Shown here: piece after piece, positions 1-10,200 of the stretch
How positions within the stretch are numbered: the stretch's first letter is position 1
Layout: each line of letters begins with the position of its first letter
From: JBFXAM01 sp050184295
Lineage (GTDB): Bacteria; Planctomycetota; Phycisphaerae; UBA1845; Fen-1342
NCBI GenBank assembly: GCA_050184295.1
Contig: JBFXAM010000039.1
Location: 1 to 38,114 of the forward strand
Direction of reading: 5' to 3'
Length of the DNA stretch: 38,114 nucleotides
Notes under the pieces: generated by a model
Database searches by the model: none
What the model saw: only the letters and a program-made list of their open reading frames with translations
Told to the model about the DNA's origin: nothing
Translations under genes and position numbers: made by a program

Positions 1-635
1 CGCACGGCGCTCAGCGGCGCTATCGCCTGCTGCCTTACATCTACACGCGGTTTCACGAGGCGTCGCAGAACGGCATGCCGGTCGTGCGCCCGGTGTTTTT
101 CCTCGACCCGAAGGATCCGGCCCTGCGCGGGCAGGACGACGCATTTCTGCTCGGCGGCGACATTCTCGTCGTGCCGAGCATGTCGCCGGACGGCGTGCGC
201 CCGGCGCTCACGCTGAATCCCGCGTGGGCGCCCGTGACGCTGGCGGACGAGCGCGAGAGTCGAGACATTCACCAGCCGCTTCTCAAGATTCGCCCGGGCG
301 CGATCGTGCCGCTCGCCGGCCCCATGCAATCCACCGCCGAGTATTCGCTCGCACCGCTCACCGTACTCGTCCATCTCGATGAGAACGGCTCCGCCGCCGG
401 CACGCTTTACGAGGACGCCGGCGACGGCTACGCCTATCGCGACGGGCAGTTCCGGCTCTCGCGTTTCGTCGCCGAGCACAAGGACGGCGTGCTTTCGGTC
501 CGCGTCCTTTCGCAGGAAGGCAAGCTGCCCAAGCCGAAACGCGAGTTCGTCGTGCAGCTCGTGACCGACGACGGCATCGTCACCTTCACCGGCCCGGACG
601 AACTCCGCGGCGTGCGGGACGCGCTGGAGCCGTAG
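1..635 (+). CDS. Glycoside hydrolase family 31 (alpha-glucosidase type), C-terminal part only
   Basis: The reading frame is open from base 3 at the window edge and stops at 633-635, giving the last 210 residues. It begins with a QRRYRLLPYIYT stretch, followed by GMPVVRPVFF and DDAFLLGGDILVVP. This is the conserved end of the GH31 catalytic barrel and the start of the proximal beta-sandwich. The remaining ~130 residues are beta-rich, with a VPLAGPMQST segment and a DAGDGYAYRDGQ segment as in the distal C-terminal domain of GH31 enzymes. The catalytic Asp residues lie upstream of the window, so the substrate (alpha-glucoside, xyloside or other) cannot be judged. Nearby genes also encode carbohydrate-active enzymes, which fits a polysaccharide or glycoconjugate role. 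The gene is convergent with cutC, which ends 30 bp away. The family call is firm; the specificity is open. Confidence 0.9.
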   Translation, partial: HGAQRRYRLLPYIYTRFHEASQNGMPVVRPVFFLDPKDPALRGQDDAFLLGGDILVVPSMSPDGVRPALTLNPAWAPVTLADERESRDIHQPLLKIRPGAIVPLAGPMQSTAEYSLAPLTVLVHLDENGSAAGTLYEDAGDGYAYRDGQFRLSRFVAEHKDGVLSVRVLSQEGKLPKPKREFVVQLVTDDGIVTFTGPDELRGVRDALEP

Positions 636-665
636 CGCGCGTTCGGTCGGGCTGGCGGACTGCGG

Positions 666-1367
666 CTACCCGGCGGCTGCGTCGAGCGTGGCGCGCAGCT
701 GTGCGACCGCGCGCTCGTCGATACGGTTCTCTCCGGGTGTGCGACACGCACTATGAACCTGGGTACATCCCGTCGCGCGGACGAGCGCCGCGACGTTTTC
801 CGGCCGTATGCCGCCGCCGGGAAGAATCTCGATCCGATTGCCAGCCCGCTCGATCAGCCGGGCCAATCGCTCGACGCCGACGGGCTCCGCTGCGGACGCC
901 GCCTGACCCGAAGTGAGCACGCGCGTAAACCCCAGCGCGATGACCTGCTCCAGCGCCGCGAACGGATCACGCACGCGATCGAAAGCGCGGTGAAACACGA
1001 GCTGGCCCGTCGGGCGCGCCGCGCGCCATCGCTCTGCCACTGCCGTACAGCAGCGCACGTCCACGTTTCCCGGGGCATCGAGCGCGCCGAAGACGACCCC
1101 GGCGACACACTCGCCGGCCAATGCGTCGAGGTCCGCAAGCATCGTCTCCAACTCCGCATTGTCGTAGTTGAAATTGCCGCCGCGCACCCGCAGCATCGCG
1201 ACCACGGGAATCGCAACGGTGTGGGTCACGCGCCGCAGCAGCCCGATCGTTGGCGTTACCCCGCCGAGCTCCAGCGCCCCGCATAGCTCCAACCGGTCCG
1301 CGCCCGCTCGTTCCGCCGCCCGTGCGTCCGCGAGCGAGTCGACTGCAATCTCCAGCGTCCTTCGCAT
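666..1367 (-). CDS. cutC: CutC family protein (copper homeostasis protein CutC)
   Basis: The product is 233 residues, close to the usual ~240-250 for CutC. It starts LEIAVDSLADARAAERAGAD and RLELCGALELGGVTPT, continues with VVAMLRVRGGNFNYDN, FHRAFDR and ILPGGGIRPENV, and ends QVHSACR. These are the signature loops of the CutC TIM barrel along its whole length. The ATG at 1367 is chosen because a GGAGG sequence sits just upstream and homology begins there; the frame stays open further upstream without CutC similarity. CutC was named for copper tolerance in E. coli, but its biochemical activity is unsettled. Here it is the last gene of a minus-strand run behind an M60 peptidase and a glycosidase, 74 bp after the peptidase stop. 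That context suggests a metabolic rather than a copper role, though this is inference. Confidence 0.93.
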   Translation of the reverse strand: MRRTLEIAVDSLADARAAERAGADRLELCGALELGGVTPTIGLLRRVTHTVAIPVVAMLRVRGGNFNYDNAELETMLADLDALAGECVAGVVFGALDAPGNVDVRCCTAVAERWRAARPTGQLVFHRAFDRVRDPFAALEQVIALGFTRVLTSGQAASAAEPVGVERLARLIERAGNRIEILPGGGIRPENVAALVRATGCTQVHSACRTPGENRIDERAVAQLRATLDAAAG

Positions 1368-1441
1368 CCCGTTCCTCCGCGCCGCACCGCCCGCCGCATC
1401 CACGCGAGACGCACGGCACCGCCCACCGCGACCCGCGCGCG

Positions 1442-3826
1442 TCACGGCGTCGGTGGAAAGCCGTCGGGCATCCACTCGGGCAGGTCCGCGATCGAGGCCC
1501 GGGCCGCATCCGATGTCGGCACGCCCCACGCCTGGAAGAACGGGCCGAGATTCCGCCCCACCGCCCGGCTGAAGCGCACCAGCCACTGGTCGCGCTTCGC
1601 GTCGTCGCCGCGCGGCCGCTCCGTCGCGGGCAGTTCGCGATACTCCGCGAATACGCGGCGGAACACATCCCACCCGAAAGCGTCGCGAAGCTGAATATAG
1701 AACTGCAACGCGAGAAACGGATCGGACTTCCACTTTCCGAACGGCGCGCCCGCGTTCAGGTGGGCGGCAACGCTCGGCGGCTTGTCGACCGCGGCGTGAC
1801 CGCGAGTACCAGCGGGCAGCGCACAGACCGTCTCGAGCGCGTGCAGCGTGAACAGATTGCACGTCACTTCGCCCGTGCCATCAAACGTCCAGTCGCCGTG
1901 CTGAAAATTGTGGCCGAGTTCGTGGAAGAATCCCCACGCGTCGCCGCGCCGCAGCCGCTCCACGTCGACGATGTGTTGCTCGACGTCGAGGTGCGTCATG
2001 ATCGGATACCCGGCGTGCATGTAGCCGGCGCTGATCTGCACGTCGGTGACGATCCGCTCGGGTCGCGGGCGATGGAGCGGCTGGGCCGCGAGCGTGGCGT
2101 GCGCATCGAGCACCTCGTCCCAGAATCGCAGCAGCGGTTCGGGATCGTCGATCTCGCGCACGACGCGCGCCGGAACCGTGAGAATGATCTTCGCCGTCGC
2201 CAACTCCGCCCACGGCGCCGGTCGCCTGCGAATCGCCGACCGCCATTCGTCGATCGATGTCTCGCCACGCACGAAATACGGCGCTTCGATCGCGTGCTCG
2301 ATCCGCACTGTGACGGTGACGGCGTCGGCGGGCCGCGCCGCGCCGCGCTCGGACGCGACCGACGGCGCGCCCACGTCGACATAGATGAGCCCGCCGAACG
2401 CGGAAGCGCACTCCAGCGGCTTCGCTCCATCGGAATCGAGCGGGAAGGCAGACGCGACTTCCGGTGCGCGCTTCCACGCGTCCTTGTCCCACAGCCGATC
2501 CGTGTGCGCGCCGATCCGCAGGCGCCACTCGCCGGGCGACGCCCCGCGCGCGTGCACGCGGACGATTTCACCCGCGGCGGCATACAAGCCGGTGCTGTGC
2601 CAGCCGCCGACGCACGGGTCGATCACGACTTCGCGCGTGACGCGCGGCGCGTCGTCCGGCACCGCGCCGGGAAACTCCGCCGCCGCGGGATGCGCCCGCA
2701 CCCGTTCCGGCGGTGCATCGCGCAGTTCCTCTAGTTGCAGCGTCAGCAGCAGCCGCGGGAGCGCATCCGTGGCGCGGAACGGCTGCTGCGCGGTCGGCGC
2801 CAGAGCGCCTTCGTGGGCCGCGAGCAGCCCGCGCAGCCGCGGGCGGAACTGCTCGTCGTCGCTGGGCAGCGTGCGCACCGCGGCGGTCGCGGTCCAGGCT
2901 GCCTGCGCGCGCTCCGGCGCCTTGGCCGCGCGCGTGCCGCTCGAATTCGCCGTGATGAAATCGAGGGCGCGGGCGGCGTGGAGCAAGGTGATGTCACCGG
3001 CATATTCCGTTGCGAACCCCAGTTTCCCGGTGCGGTCGAGCGTGCCGTCAGCGTAGAGGATGCCGGCATGGCGCAGCAGCTGATTGCACGGATGTTGCGA
3101 GATCTCGCGCCCGGGGTTGAGCTGAAGCCATCCCCAACCGAGCCCGCAGACGACGAGACCGCCGCCGCCGCGCGCGAACTTCACGATCTCGCGGATGTCG
3201 AGCCGTGCGAGATCGCCTTGCGAGACGCAGAGCACGTCGGCGCGCGACAGCTCCTCGGTCAGCGCGCCGCGCTCGAAAAGCCGCACATCCGCGTTCAGGC
3301 CGTGCGACGACCGCAGGCCTTCGACGGTCTGTCGCCAGCTTTCGGAGACGACGAGCACGCGCTTCGCGTTACCCGCGGCGCGCTCTCCGCCCGCGGCGGC
3401 GCGACCGCCGGCGGATGCGTCGTCGATCCGGCCCGCCGCCCAACTCACGCTGCGCGCCAGCAGCGCCCCCGTGTCCGCAACCTTCACTACGTCGACGTCG
3501 CTATAGCCCGTGTGCCCGAACGCGACGACCCGGCCGCGCTCGATCCGCCCGGCGGCGACGACCGCCGCGGCCAGTTCGCGCCCGGCGCGCCCCGCCACGA
3601 CAGGAAACGCATCCGCGCCGTACACGACGAGCGGTCCGGGCACGCCGGGGGCGGCAATCTCGCGCACCGACGCAAGAAGCAGCGCGCGCTCGCGCGTTTC
3701 TCCGTCGAGCTCAGCCGACACCGCCGCGGGAACTCCGCAACGGACGACGATGGCCGCGATCAGGCAAGTCATCGCGGTCCGCGTCGAACGCGCGGGCCGC
3801 CGGTTCCGTGCTCGCCGATGACACAT
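1442..3826 (-). CDS. TCAF-like M60 family zinc metallopeptidase, secreted
   Basis: The predicted protein has 794 residues. Residues 19-39 are hydrophobic and end VSA-E, so a signal peptide with a long basic leader is likely; an ATG at 3772 is an alternative start. Residues ~175-330 form a flavodoxin/GATase-like domain with GGGLVVCGLGWGWLQLNPG followed by a CNQLLRHAGI segment, which strongly recalls the same region of TCAF (TRPM8 channel-associated factor) proteins. The C-terminal half is an M60 (enhancin-type) peptidase: HELGH at residues 635-639 supplies the zinc histidines and catalytic Glu636, and GTGEVTCNLFTLH places the third ligand at Glu653, 14 residues later as the family rule requires. 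M60 peptidases often cleave O-glycosylated proteins. The gene lies 54 bp behind the large glycosidase and ahead of cutC, so co-transcription is likely. The peptidase call is firm; the glycoprotein substrate is inferred. Confidence 0.88.
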   Translation of the reverse strand: MCHRRARNRRPARSTRTAMTCLIAAIVVRCGVPAAVSAELDGETRERALLLASVREIAAPGVPGPLVVYGADAFPVVAGRAGRELAAAVVAAGRIERGRVVAFGHTGYSDVDVVKVADTGALLARSVSWAAGRIDDASAGGRAAAGGERAAGNAKRVLVVSESWRQTVEGLRSSHGLNADVRLFERGALTEELSRADVLCVSQGDLARLDIREIVKFARGGGGLVVCGLGWGWLQLNPGREISQHPCNQLLRHAGILYADGTLDRTGKLGFATEYAGDITLLHAARALDFITANSSGTRAAKAPERAQAAWTATAAVRTLPSDDEQFRPRLRGLLAAHEGALAPTAQQPFRATDALPRLLLTLQLEELRDAPPERVRAHPAAAEFPGAVPDDAPRVTREVVIDPCVGGWHSTGLYAAAGEIVRVHARGASPGEWRLRIGAHTDRLWDKDAWKRAPEVASAFPLDSDGAKPLECASAFGGLIYVDVGAPSVASERGAARPADAVTVTVRIEHAIEAPYFVRGETSIDEWRSAIRRRPAPWAELATAKIILTVPARVVREIDDPEPLLRFWDEVLDAHATLAAQPLHRPRPERIVTDVQISAGYMHAGYPIMTHLDVEQHIVDVERLRRGDAWGFFHELGHNFQHGDWTFDGTGEVTCNLFTLHALETVCALPAGTRGHAAVDKPPSVAAHLNAGAPFGKWKSDPFLALQFYIQLRDAFGWDVFRRVFAEYRELPATERPRGDDAKRDQWLVRFSRAVGRNLGPFFQAWGVPTSDAARASIADLPEWMPDGFPPTP

Positions 3827-3880
3827 GAGAATCTCACTTCACGATGGAAACCCACCGACGAATCGGCGGCGGATGTGCCG

Positions 3881-6800
3881 TCAAAACCCGGTCGGCGACG
3901 CGTCCACAATCGACGCCTCGTCCGCGGATAGCCACGCCAGCCGTGCTTCTCCGGCGGGTACGGATAACGTCGCGCCGCGCTGGTTCACCTCGATCGTCGC
4001 ATCCAGCGACGACTCGTTCACTGCGACGATCAACACCGCATCGCGGAACCGCAGCTTACACAGCGTCACACCCTGCCGCGCCGCCGCCGCGCACGCCTCG
4101 TCCGCTTGAATGTCGACGAGCGACAGCCCGTCGGCGTAGAACGCACGCAGCGCGTCGGTCGCGTCGCTCCATTCGAGCGGGAGCGGATGATGCCAGATCG
4201 TTCCCTCGCCGAGCGTCTCGCGCCGCGGCTGCGCCGCCGCGCTGGAACTGTCGGCGCGCGACGCGCCCCGGGTCGTGGCTGCAAAACACGACTCCGCGAT
4301 CGCGGCGGAAAATCGCGCGATGCGCGATTGCTGCGCTGCGGCGCGTTCGGTCTCACCGGACTTCGCGATCCCGGCGCCGCCGGTAGCGAGACCCGCACCA
4401 CCGCTCCAAAACGTAAGCGGCTCAGCAAGCGCCAGCGGTCGTCGGTGCGACCCGATGCGCGCCGCCGGCGTCGCCGCTTCGTCGCACTCAAACCAGCCAT
4501 CGCACAGGAGCGTCGCACCCGCCGCGACGCGCGCTTTGAGCGCCCGCCACGTCGCCTCCGAAACACCTCGATTGGCAGGCAGGATGATCGCGCGCGGGTC
4601 GCCCAGGTCGAGTTCGACGCGCGGCTCCGCGACCATCTGCACCGATACGCCAAGCTCGCGCACCAGCACGTCGACCGCCCGTCGTGTCGCCGTCGTCGCA
4701 TGATCGCGCGGCGAGAACACCTCCCACGACGGACTAATCAGCACGACCTCCGCGGGGCGCGGCTGGACGAACTTTTCGCGGTGACACGCGACGAATGCGG
4801 CGAAGTTGCGAAGCACGCGGTGCTCCGGCTTGTAGCTGCCGTCGACGCGCCGCAGCCCGATCGCCACTTCGTTGTCCGACGCCATGTACGGGTTCACGTC
4901 ATAGCACCACTGCACGACGCCGAACGCCCGGCCGGCAAACGCGTAGCCGATCTTGCGCGACAGCAACCGGGCCGCGTCGTCCGGCGTGCGGTGCGCCTCG
5001 CCGCTCAGCAATTCGCGCTGCATGACACCCGTCTCGCTGATCAACAGCGGCTTACGCGGCGCCTTGGCCATCAACGCGTCCCACAGCAGCGCGTCGTTGA
5101 ACCACCAGGTGTGCATCGACGTGTAGTCGATCGACTCGTGATGAAACAGCGGGCCCGGCCGCAGCAGCGCGCCGCCTTCGTCCTGACCCACGGTGATCGT
5201 CGCTCGCGATCCGGCGGCTCGAATCGCCGCACGCATCTCGCGGGCCCAGTCGCCGAACGACTCTTGCGCGAACAGCACATAGTCGGCCGCCCGATACGGC
5301 CGGTTCGCCCCGAACACGGCGCGATCGTTGAAATCGTCGAGCGCGGGCAACCCGATCGGCTCATCCGCCGTCAGCCGCCAGCGCCGCCGCACCACGTCGC
5401 GCCAGTCCCGCGGCGGCGCTGGATCGCCGCCTGCGACTTGCGCGGCGTCGCCGCCCGCCGCGCGCGCAAAACGCGCCGCAAGCCACGCTTCAAAGGCTCG
5501 CCGCTCCGCGTCGTCGCCGTTCGGACGACACAGCCACAACTGCTTCGGCGACGAAAACGACGGTTCGTTGATCAGGTCCCAGAGCATCTCGCGCGCGTCG
5601 GCGAAACGCCGCGCCACCGCCGAGACATACGCGCGCTGCGCCTCGCGCGCCCGCGCGTCGAAGTAGGGATTCTGGCCGCCGAACGTCTCCGGCAGAAACG
5701 CGAAGAACGTGAATACGACGGGGATGCCGTGCCTTCGCGCCGTCAGGTAATACGCTTCGAGCGCTCGCAGCCACGCCTCGTCGACCACGCCCGGATCAAG
5801 CATGATCTTGCGATAGCCCGACCACACGCCGGTGCGCACGAGGTTGATTTTCGCCGCCCGCAATTCGGCGAACGTGTCGTCCCAGACGGCGGCGTTGGGC
5901 TCGAAGAGAAAGTCGCGATGGACGGTCGCCGACATCACCGTCGTGCCGACGACCGGCTCCGGAACTCCGTTGCGCAGCAGCGTCGACTCGTCGAACGTCA
6001 GCGCGTCGCCGGAGCGAAAGAGCGCGTCGTCGAACACCCAGAACCCGGTTTCGGCGACAGGCAGGTCGTCAGCCCACGCCCGCACGCGATACAAGCCCGG
6101 CCGCGAATCGATCGGCAGCGCGATCCGCGCGTCGCCGTGCTCGGTCGCGCGAAGCGCCACGCCGTCGAGTGCATGAATGCGCTCGCCGTCGCGCGTCACG
6201 CGAATGCGCACGCAAAAGTCACGCGCGTCGCGCGCCCGCGGGCGATGCAGGCGCAGCGTGACCGACGGCTGCTCGCCCGCGTGAAAGCAGCCGAACGTCG
6301 GATCGGCGCGAAAGTCGACCGCCGGTCGCGCCGCCTCGGCGAGCAGCGCGCGCAGCTCGCCCTCCGTCGGCGGCTCGCTCAGCAGCCAGAACACCCAGCG
6401 CCCGCCGGACCACCGCCCACGCAACCGATCGATCGCGACCGCCGCGGAGGCGGTTGCAAACACGTTCATCCGATCGTTGCTCGCGCGACCGCCACCGGCC
6501 GAATCGGCGCTGTCGTCGAACACATGCGCGAGCGGCCGCAACACCGCGTCGCGCGCCCCCGGCGACCCGTCTTCGTCGGAAAAATCCTTCGTGTCACAGA
6601 ACCGCGGCTCGAGGAAAGCGACGCGTCGATCTTCGGAAAGCGGGCGCTCGAACACCCGCGGCGCAGCTCGTCCGCCCACGCGGCCCTCCGTGTCGTCCGC
6701 GCCCGAGACGTAATGCCCCCCGCCGGGCATCCGCGCCGGCGCCATCCGCGCGCCGCGCACCGGCACTCGATACACCTGGTTCAATCGCAGCGCCCGAAGC

Positions 6801-7114
6801 AACGTGACGGTCGGCGGCTCCACCGTCCGTCGCCCCGGCTCGCCCGTGACACGATGCAGGAACGGTTGCCCGCCGACATAGAGCATCGATCCGCCGGCAT
6901 CGAGAAACCGCACCAGCGGCTCCCACAACTCATCGGGAAACCCCGAACCGTGTCGCCAAACAAGCACGCGCCCCGGTTGCAGCGCCGCGCTCAGCTCGGC
7001 GACACTGCGCGCTTCGATCGCACCGTCGACCCGTGCCAGCTCGGCAACGTCGACCTTCGGAAATTCGGGCTCCGCGAACAACACAAACAACGCGAGTGCG
7101 GCGTGCGGCTCCAT
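3881..7114 (-). CDS. Large clan GH-A glycoside hydrolase-like protein with flanking GATase-like domains
   Basis: The product has 1077 residues. The ATG at 7114 is chosen over an upstream extension because AGAGGG lies ahead of it and a hydrophobic ALALFVLFA segment follows. Residues ~45-95 look like a GATase/ThuA-like fold (PLVRFLDAGGSMLYVGG). Residues ~270-370 are beta-sandwich-like. A TIM barrel follows from ~385: LWDLINEP puts the acid/base at Glu517 and LLISETG puts the nucleophile at Glu694, the classical clan GH-A pair (GH5/GH2/GH42-like). Residues ~790-900 resemble the beta-galactosidase trimerisation/GATase domain, and a short beta domain ends the protein. I cannot place it in one GH family. 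It is the first gene of the minus-strand run with the M60 peptidase and cutC, divergent from the GH38-like gene, so a joint role in glycan breakdown is likely. Confidence 0.82.
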   Translation of the reverse strand: MEPHAALALFVLFAEPEFPKVDVAELARVDGAIEARSVAELSAALQPGRVLVWRHGSGFPDELWEPLVRFLDAGGSMLYVGGQPFLHRVTGEPGRRTVEPPTVTLLRALRLNQVYRVPVRGARMAPARMPGGGHYVSGADDTEGRVGGRAAPRVFERPLSEDRRVAFLEPRFCDTKDFSDEDGSPGARDAVLRPLAHVFDDSADSAGGGRASNDRMNVFATASAAVAIDRLRGRWSGGRWVFWLLSEPPTEGELRALLAEAARPAVDFRADPTFGCFHAGEQPSVTLRLHRPRARDARDFCVRIRVTRDGERIHALDGVALRATEHGDARIALPIDSRPGLYRVRAWADDLPVAETGFWVFDDALFRSGDALTFDESTLLRNGVPEPVVGTTVMSATVHRDFLFEPNAAVWDDTFAELRAAKINLVRTGVWSGYRKIMLDPGVVDEAWLRALEAYYLTARRHGIPVVFTFFAFLPETFGGQNPYFDARAREAQRAYVSAVARRFADAREMLWDLINEPSFSSPKQLWLCRPNGDDAERRAFEAWLAARFARAAGGDAAQVAGGDPAPPRDWRDVVRRRWRLTADEPIGLPALDDFNDRAVFGANRPYRAADYVLFAQESFGDWAREMRAAIRAAGSRATITVGQDEGGALLRPGPLFHHESIDYTSMHTWWFNDALLWDALMAKAPRKPLLISETGVMQRELLSGEAHRTPDDAARLLSRKIGYAFAGRAFGVVQWCYDVNPYMASDNEVAIGLRRVDGSYKPEHRVLRNFAAFVACHREKFVQPRPAEVVLISPSWEVFSPRDHATTATRRAVDVLVRELGVSVQMVAEPRVELDLGDPRAIILPANRGVSEATWRALKARVAAGATLLCDGWFECDEAATPAARIGSHRRPLALAEPLTFWSGGAGLATGGAGIAKSGETERAAAQQSRIARFSAAIAESCFAATTRGASRADSSSAAAQPRRETLGEGTIWHHPLPLEWSDATDALRAFYADGLSLVDIQADEACAAAARQGVTLCKLRFRDAVLIVAVNESSLDATIEVNQRGATLSVPAGEARLAWLSADEASIVDASPTGF

Positions 7115-7180
7115 GCGGAGACCCTCTTTTCGGCGAGTCCGTCGCGCCGCCGCCGCCGGGCACACGCACCGGCCGCGCGG

Positions 7181-7210
7181 TTGCTCGCGATCGCGCGTTC
7201 ACCGTATCCT
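7181..7210 (+). promoter_or_regulatory. Candidate sigma70-type promoter for the GH38-like gene
   Basis: TTGCTC (7181-7186) is followed after 18 bp by TATCCT (7205-7210), about 30 bp ahead of the start codon, in the 125-bp divergent region between two large glycosidase genes. The match is moderate. For the minus-strand gene only an isolated TTGACG (7216-7221) was found, without a good -10. Confidence 0.35.
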
Positions 7211-7239
7211 CTGCGCGTCAATTTCGCGAGGCTGCCCCG

Positions 7240-10200
7240 ATGACCCACGCGTGCCTGTTGGCTGTCGTCCTGCTGCTCACGCCGCCGAACGACGCGCCCT
7301 TCCCGCTCGAACTCCGGCCCACGTCGCTGCTGCGCGCCGGCGCCGACTGCCCGCGCGCCGTGCTGCATGCGACGCTGCGCGCGCCGCTCGCGCCGGACGC
7401 GCGCGTCGTCGTGCTGAACGAGCGCGGTGAGACGCTCGCCGAGGCGCAACCACAGAAAAATGTCCGCGATGAGCAGCTCGCGCTGCTGGTGCCGTTGTGG
7501 CAAGGCGCCGACCCGCTGCCCGTCCGGGTCAGGGTCGTCGCCGGCGACCGCGTGAGCGAAACATCGCTTGCGCTGCCGGTCCCCGAGGCCGACTGGACCC
7601 TGCACTTCATCACCGGTTTCCACTTCGACCCCGTGTGGTGGAACACCCAGGCCCATTACGCCGAAACCGGCTTCCGCCTCGCAAGCCACGTCGGCCCCGG
7701 AATCACGCTCGTGCGCGAAAACCTGCGGCTCTGCCGCGAAGACTCCGATTACCGGGTCGCGTTTCACCAGCTCCCGTATCTCAAGACCTTCATCGAAGCC
7801 GCTCCCCAGGAAGTCGCCGAGCTGCGCCAACGCGTCGCCGACGGGCGCGTCGCGATCGTCGGCGGAACCTACAACGAGCTGTCCACGACGCTCATCTCCG
7901 CCGAAGCCGCCGCCCGCAATGCGATCTATGGCACGCGCTTTCAACGCGACGTGCTTGGCGGCGACGGGGCCGAATTCTGGCAGTGTGACGTCTTTGGCCA
8001 CGACCCCTCCTTTCCCAGTCTGATGGCCCGGACCGGCCACACCGGCGGCGCGTTCGCCCGCGGACCGTTTCACCAGTGGGGCGCCCCGCGCGACCAGGTC
8101 AACTTCCCCTCCGAGTTCATCTGGATGGCCCCCGACGGCCACGGCGTCATGACCCACTACATGGCCGGCCACTACGGCTACGCCTACGAAAAGCTCGCGG
8201 CCGGCGCAAACCGCGCGCCCGACGACGCCGCCGAGCAGGAACGTCTCGTCGCCGCCATGTTCGAGGACCTGAAGCGGCCCGCGCTGACGCGGAACGTGCT
8301 GCTGCCGATGCACATGGACTTCATCCGTCCGCTCGAGAACCTCGGCGAGGTGACGCGCCGCTGGAACCAGACCTACGTCTCGCCGCGCGCCGTCATCAGC
8401 ACGCCGGAGGACTTCTTCAACGCTGTCCGGGGCGAGATCATGGACCGAGGCTTCGTCCCGCCGGTGATCACGCGCGACATGAATCCGATCTACACCGGCT
8501 GTGCGGTCTCGTTCGCCGACCTCAAGCTCGCGCAGCGCGCCTGCGAGACGGCGCTCCGCGACGCCGAGATCTTCGCCACGCTCGCCGCGCTCGAAGGCGC
8601 CGCGTATCCGTCCGCGGCGCTTGACCGCGCCTGGCGGCAGTTGCTCTTCAACGCCCACCACGACGCCGTGACCGGCTCGATGTCCGACCAGGTCTATCTC
8701 GACGTGATGTACGCGTACCGCGACGCGCTGGAACTCGCGACCGTCGTCCGCGACCGCGCAGTCGCGTTTCTCGCGTCGCGCATCAAACGCTGGTCGGAGC
8801 ACGACCGCGAACTCCGCTGGCACACGACCGCGTCCGCGGCGCTGCCCGCCCCGATCGTCGTCGGCTGCGAGAAGGTCAAACCCCCGCCGCCCGCCGATCC
8901 GACGATTCTCCAACGTTCCACACGCGACCAGATCCTGCTCGAAAGCAAGTCGCTCCGCGTGCTGATCGATCTTCCACGCGGCGGCTGCATCACCAGCATC
9001 ATGGACAAACGCACGGGCCGCGAACTGCTCCGCGCCCCCGCCAACGACCTCGTCGTGTACGACGAGTACGAAACACTTCCCGGGCACGGCGAAGGCCCCT
9101 GGCATCTCGCCCCCACCGGCAAGCGCCGCAGCGGCGCGACCGCCGGCGCGTGGGTAGTCGCACCCGCGGTGGCGGCCGCCGGGACCGTCACGCTCGAGTC
9201 CGACGATCCCGACTTCCGCAAGCGTCAGACGATCATGCTGCGCGACGACCCGCCACGGATCGACTTTCAGACCGACATCCTGGAGTGGCGCGGCCGCAGC
9301 AAGCTCGTGCGCGTCGAGTTCCCGCTCAGATCCCTGCCGCTGCGGCCGGTGTTCCAGACCGCGGGCGCGCTGCTCGCACGTCCGTTCGCGCGCGACGTCG
9401 ATGCCGCCGTCGATCCCTGGACGCTCGACCAATCGTGCTGGCAGTGGGCCGGAGTCGGCGCCCTGTGCCGCCTCGAAGCGTTCGAGGGCGATCGACTCCG
9501 CCATGCCCGCGTGCTCGGCGTCGCCGAGATCGTCATCGGCTGTCACGCCACGCCGGACACCCGGCGCGCCGCCAACCGCCTTGCCGAGGCGTTTGTGAAG
9601 TCCGGCGTCACCAGCACGATCACGCGCCTCGACCAGCGCCGCTACAGCGACCTCGCGCTCGACAGCAACGCGCCCGACTTTCGCGTGTTTCTCGGCACGG
9701 CCGCCGACACGGACCTGCTTGGCGCACTGCCCCCGGGCCCGCTCGACCGCTTGCGCTGGATTGAGCCCGATGCAGGCCTCCCGCAGCTCATCGTCGCACC
9801 CGGCGAAGTCCTCGACCGCGTTGTCGAGGATCTCGCCGGAAACGCCCGCATCCGCGTTGAGCTGGCTGATGCACAGATCGCGCGCCGCCAGCTCCCGCAA
9901 GACGTCGGCGTCGTCCTCGTGAATCACGGCTCCGTGAGTGTGCACGCGCGCGAGGACGGCGTGCTCGCGCTGAATCTCCTGCGAAGTTGCCCGAGCTGGC
10001 CCGCCGGCGTCTGGATCGACGGCCCGCCGCGACGCCATCCTGACGGCAGCGTGCTCGAGCTCATGCACGGATCGCACTCGTTTCGCTACAGCCTGCTGCC
10101 CTTCGCCGGCGATCTGCGCGAAGCCGGCCTCTCGCGCCACGCGCAGGCGTTGCATCACCCCGAGTTCGTCACGCCCTGGAGCGGCGCGGGCGAGAGCATT

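Noticed and set aside
4106..7243. A 1045-aa open frame on the plus strand
   Set aside because: It is antisense to the glycosidase gene, very rich in Arg/Pro/His, without domains. High GC content makes such long shadow frames common.
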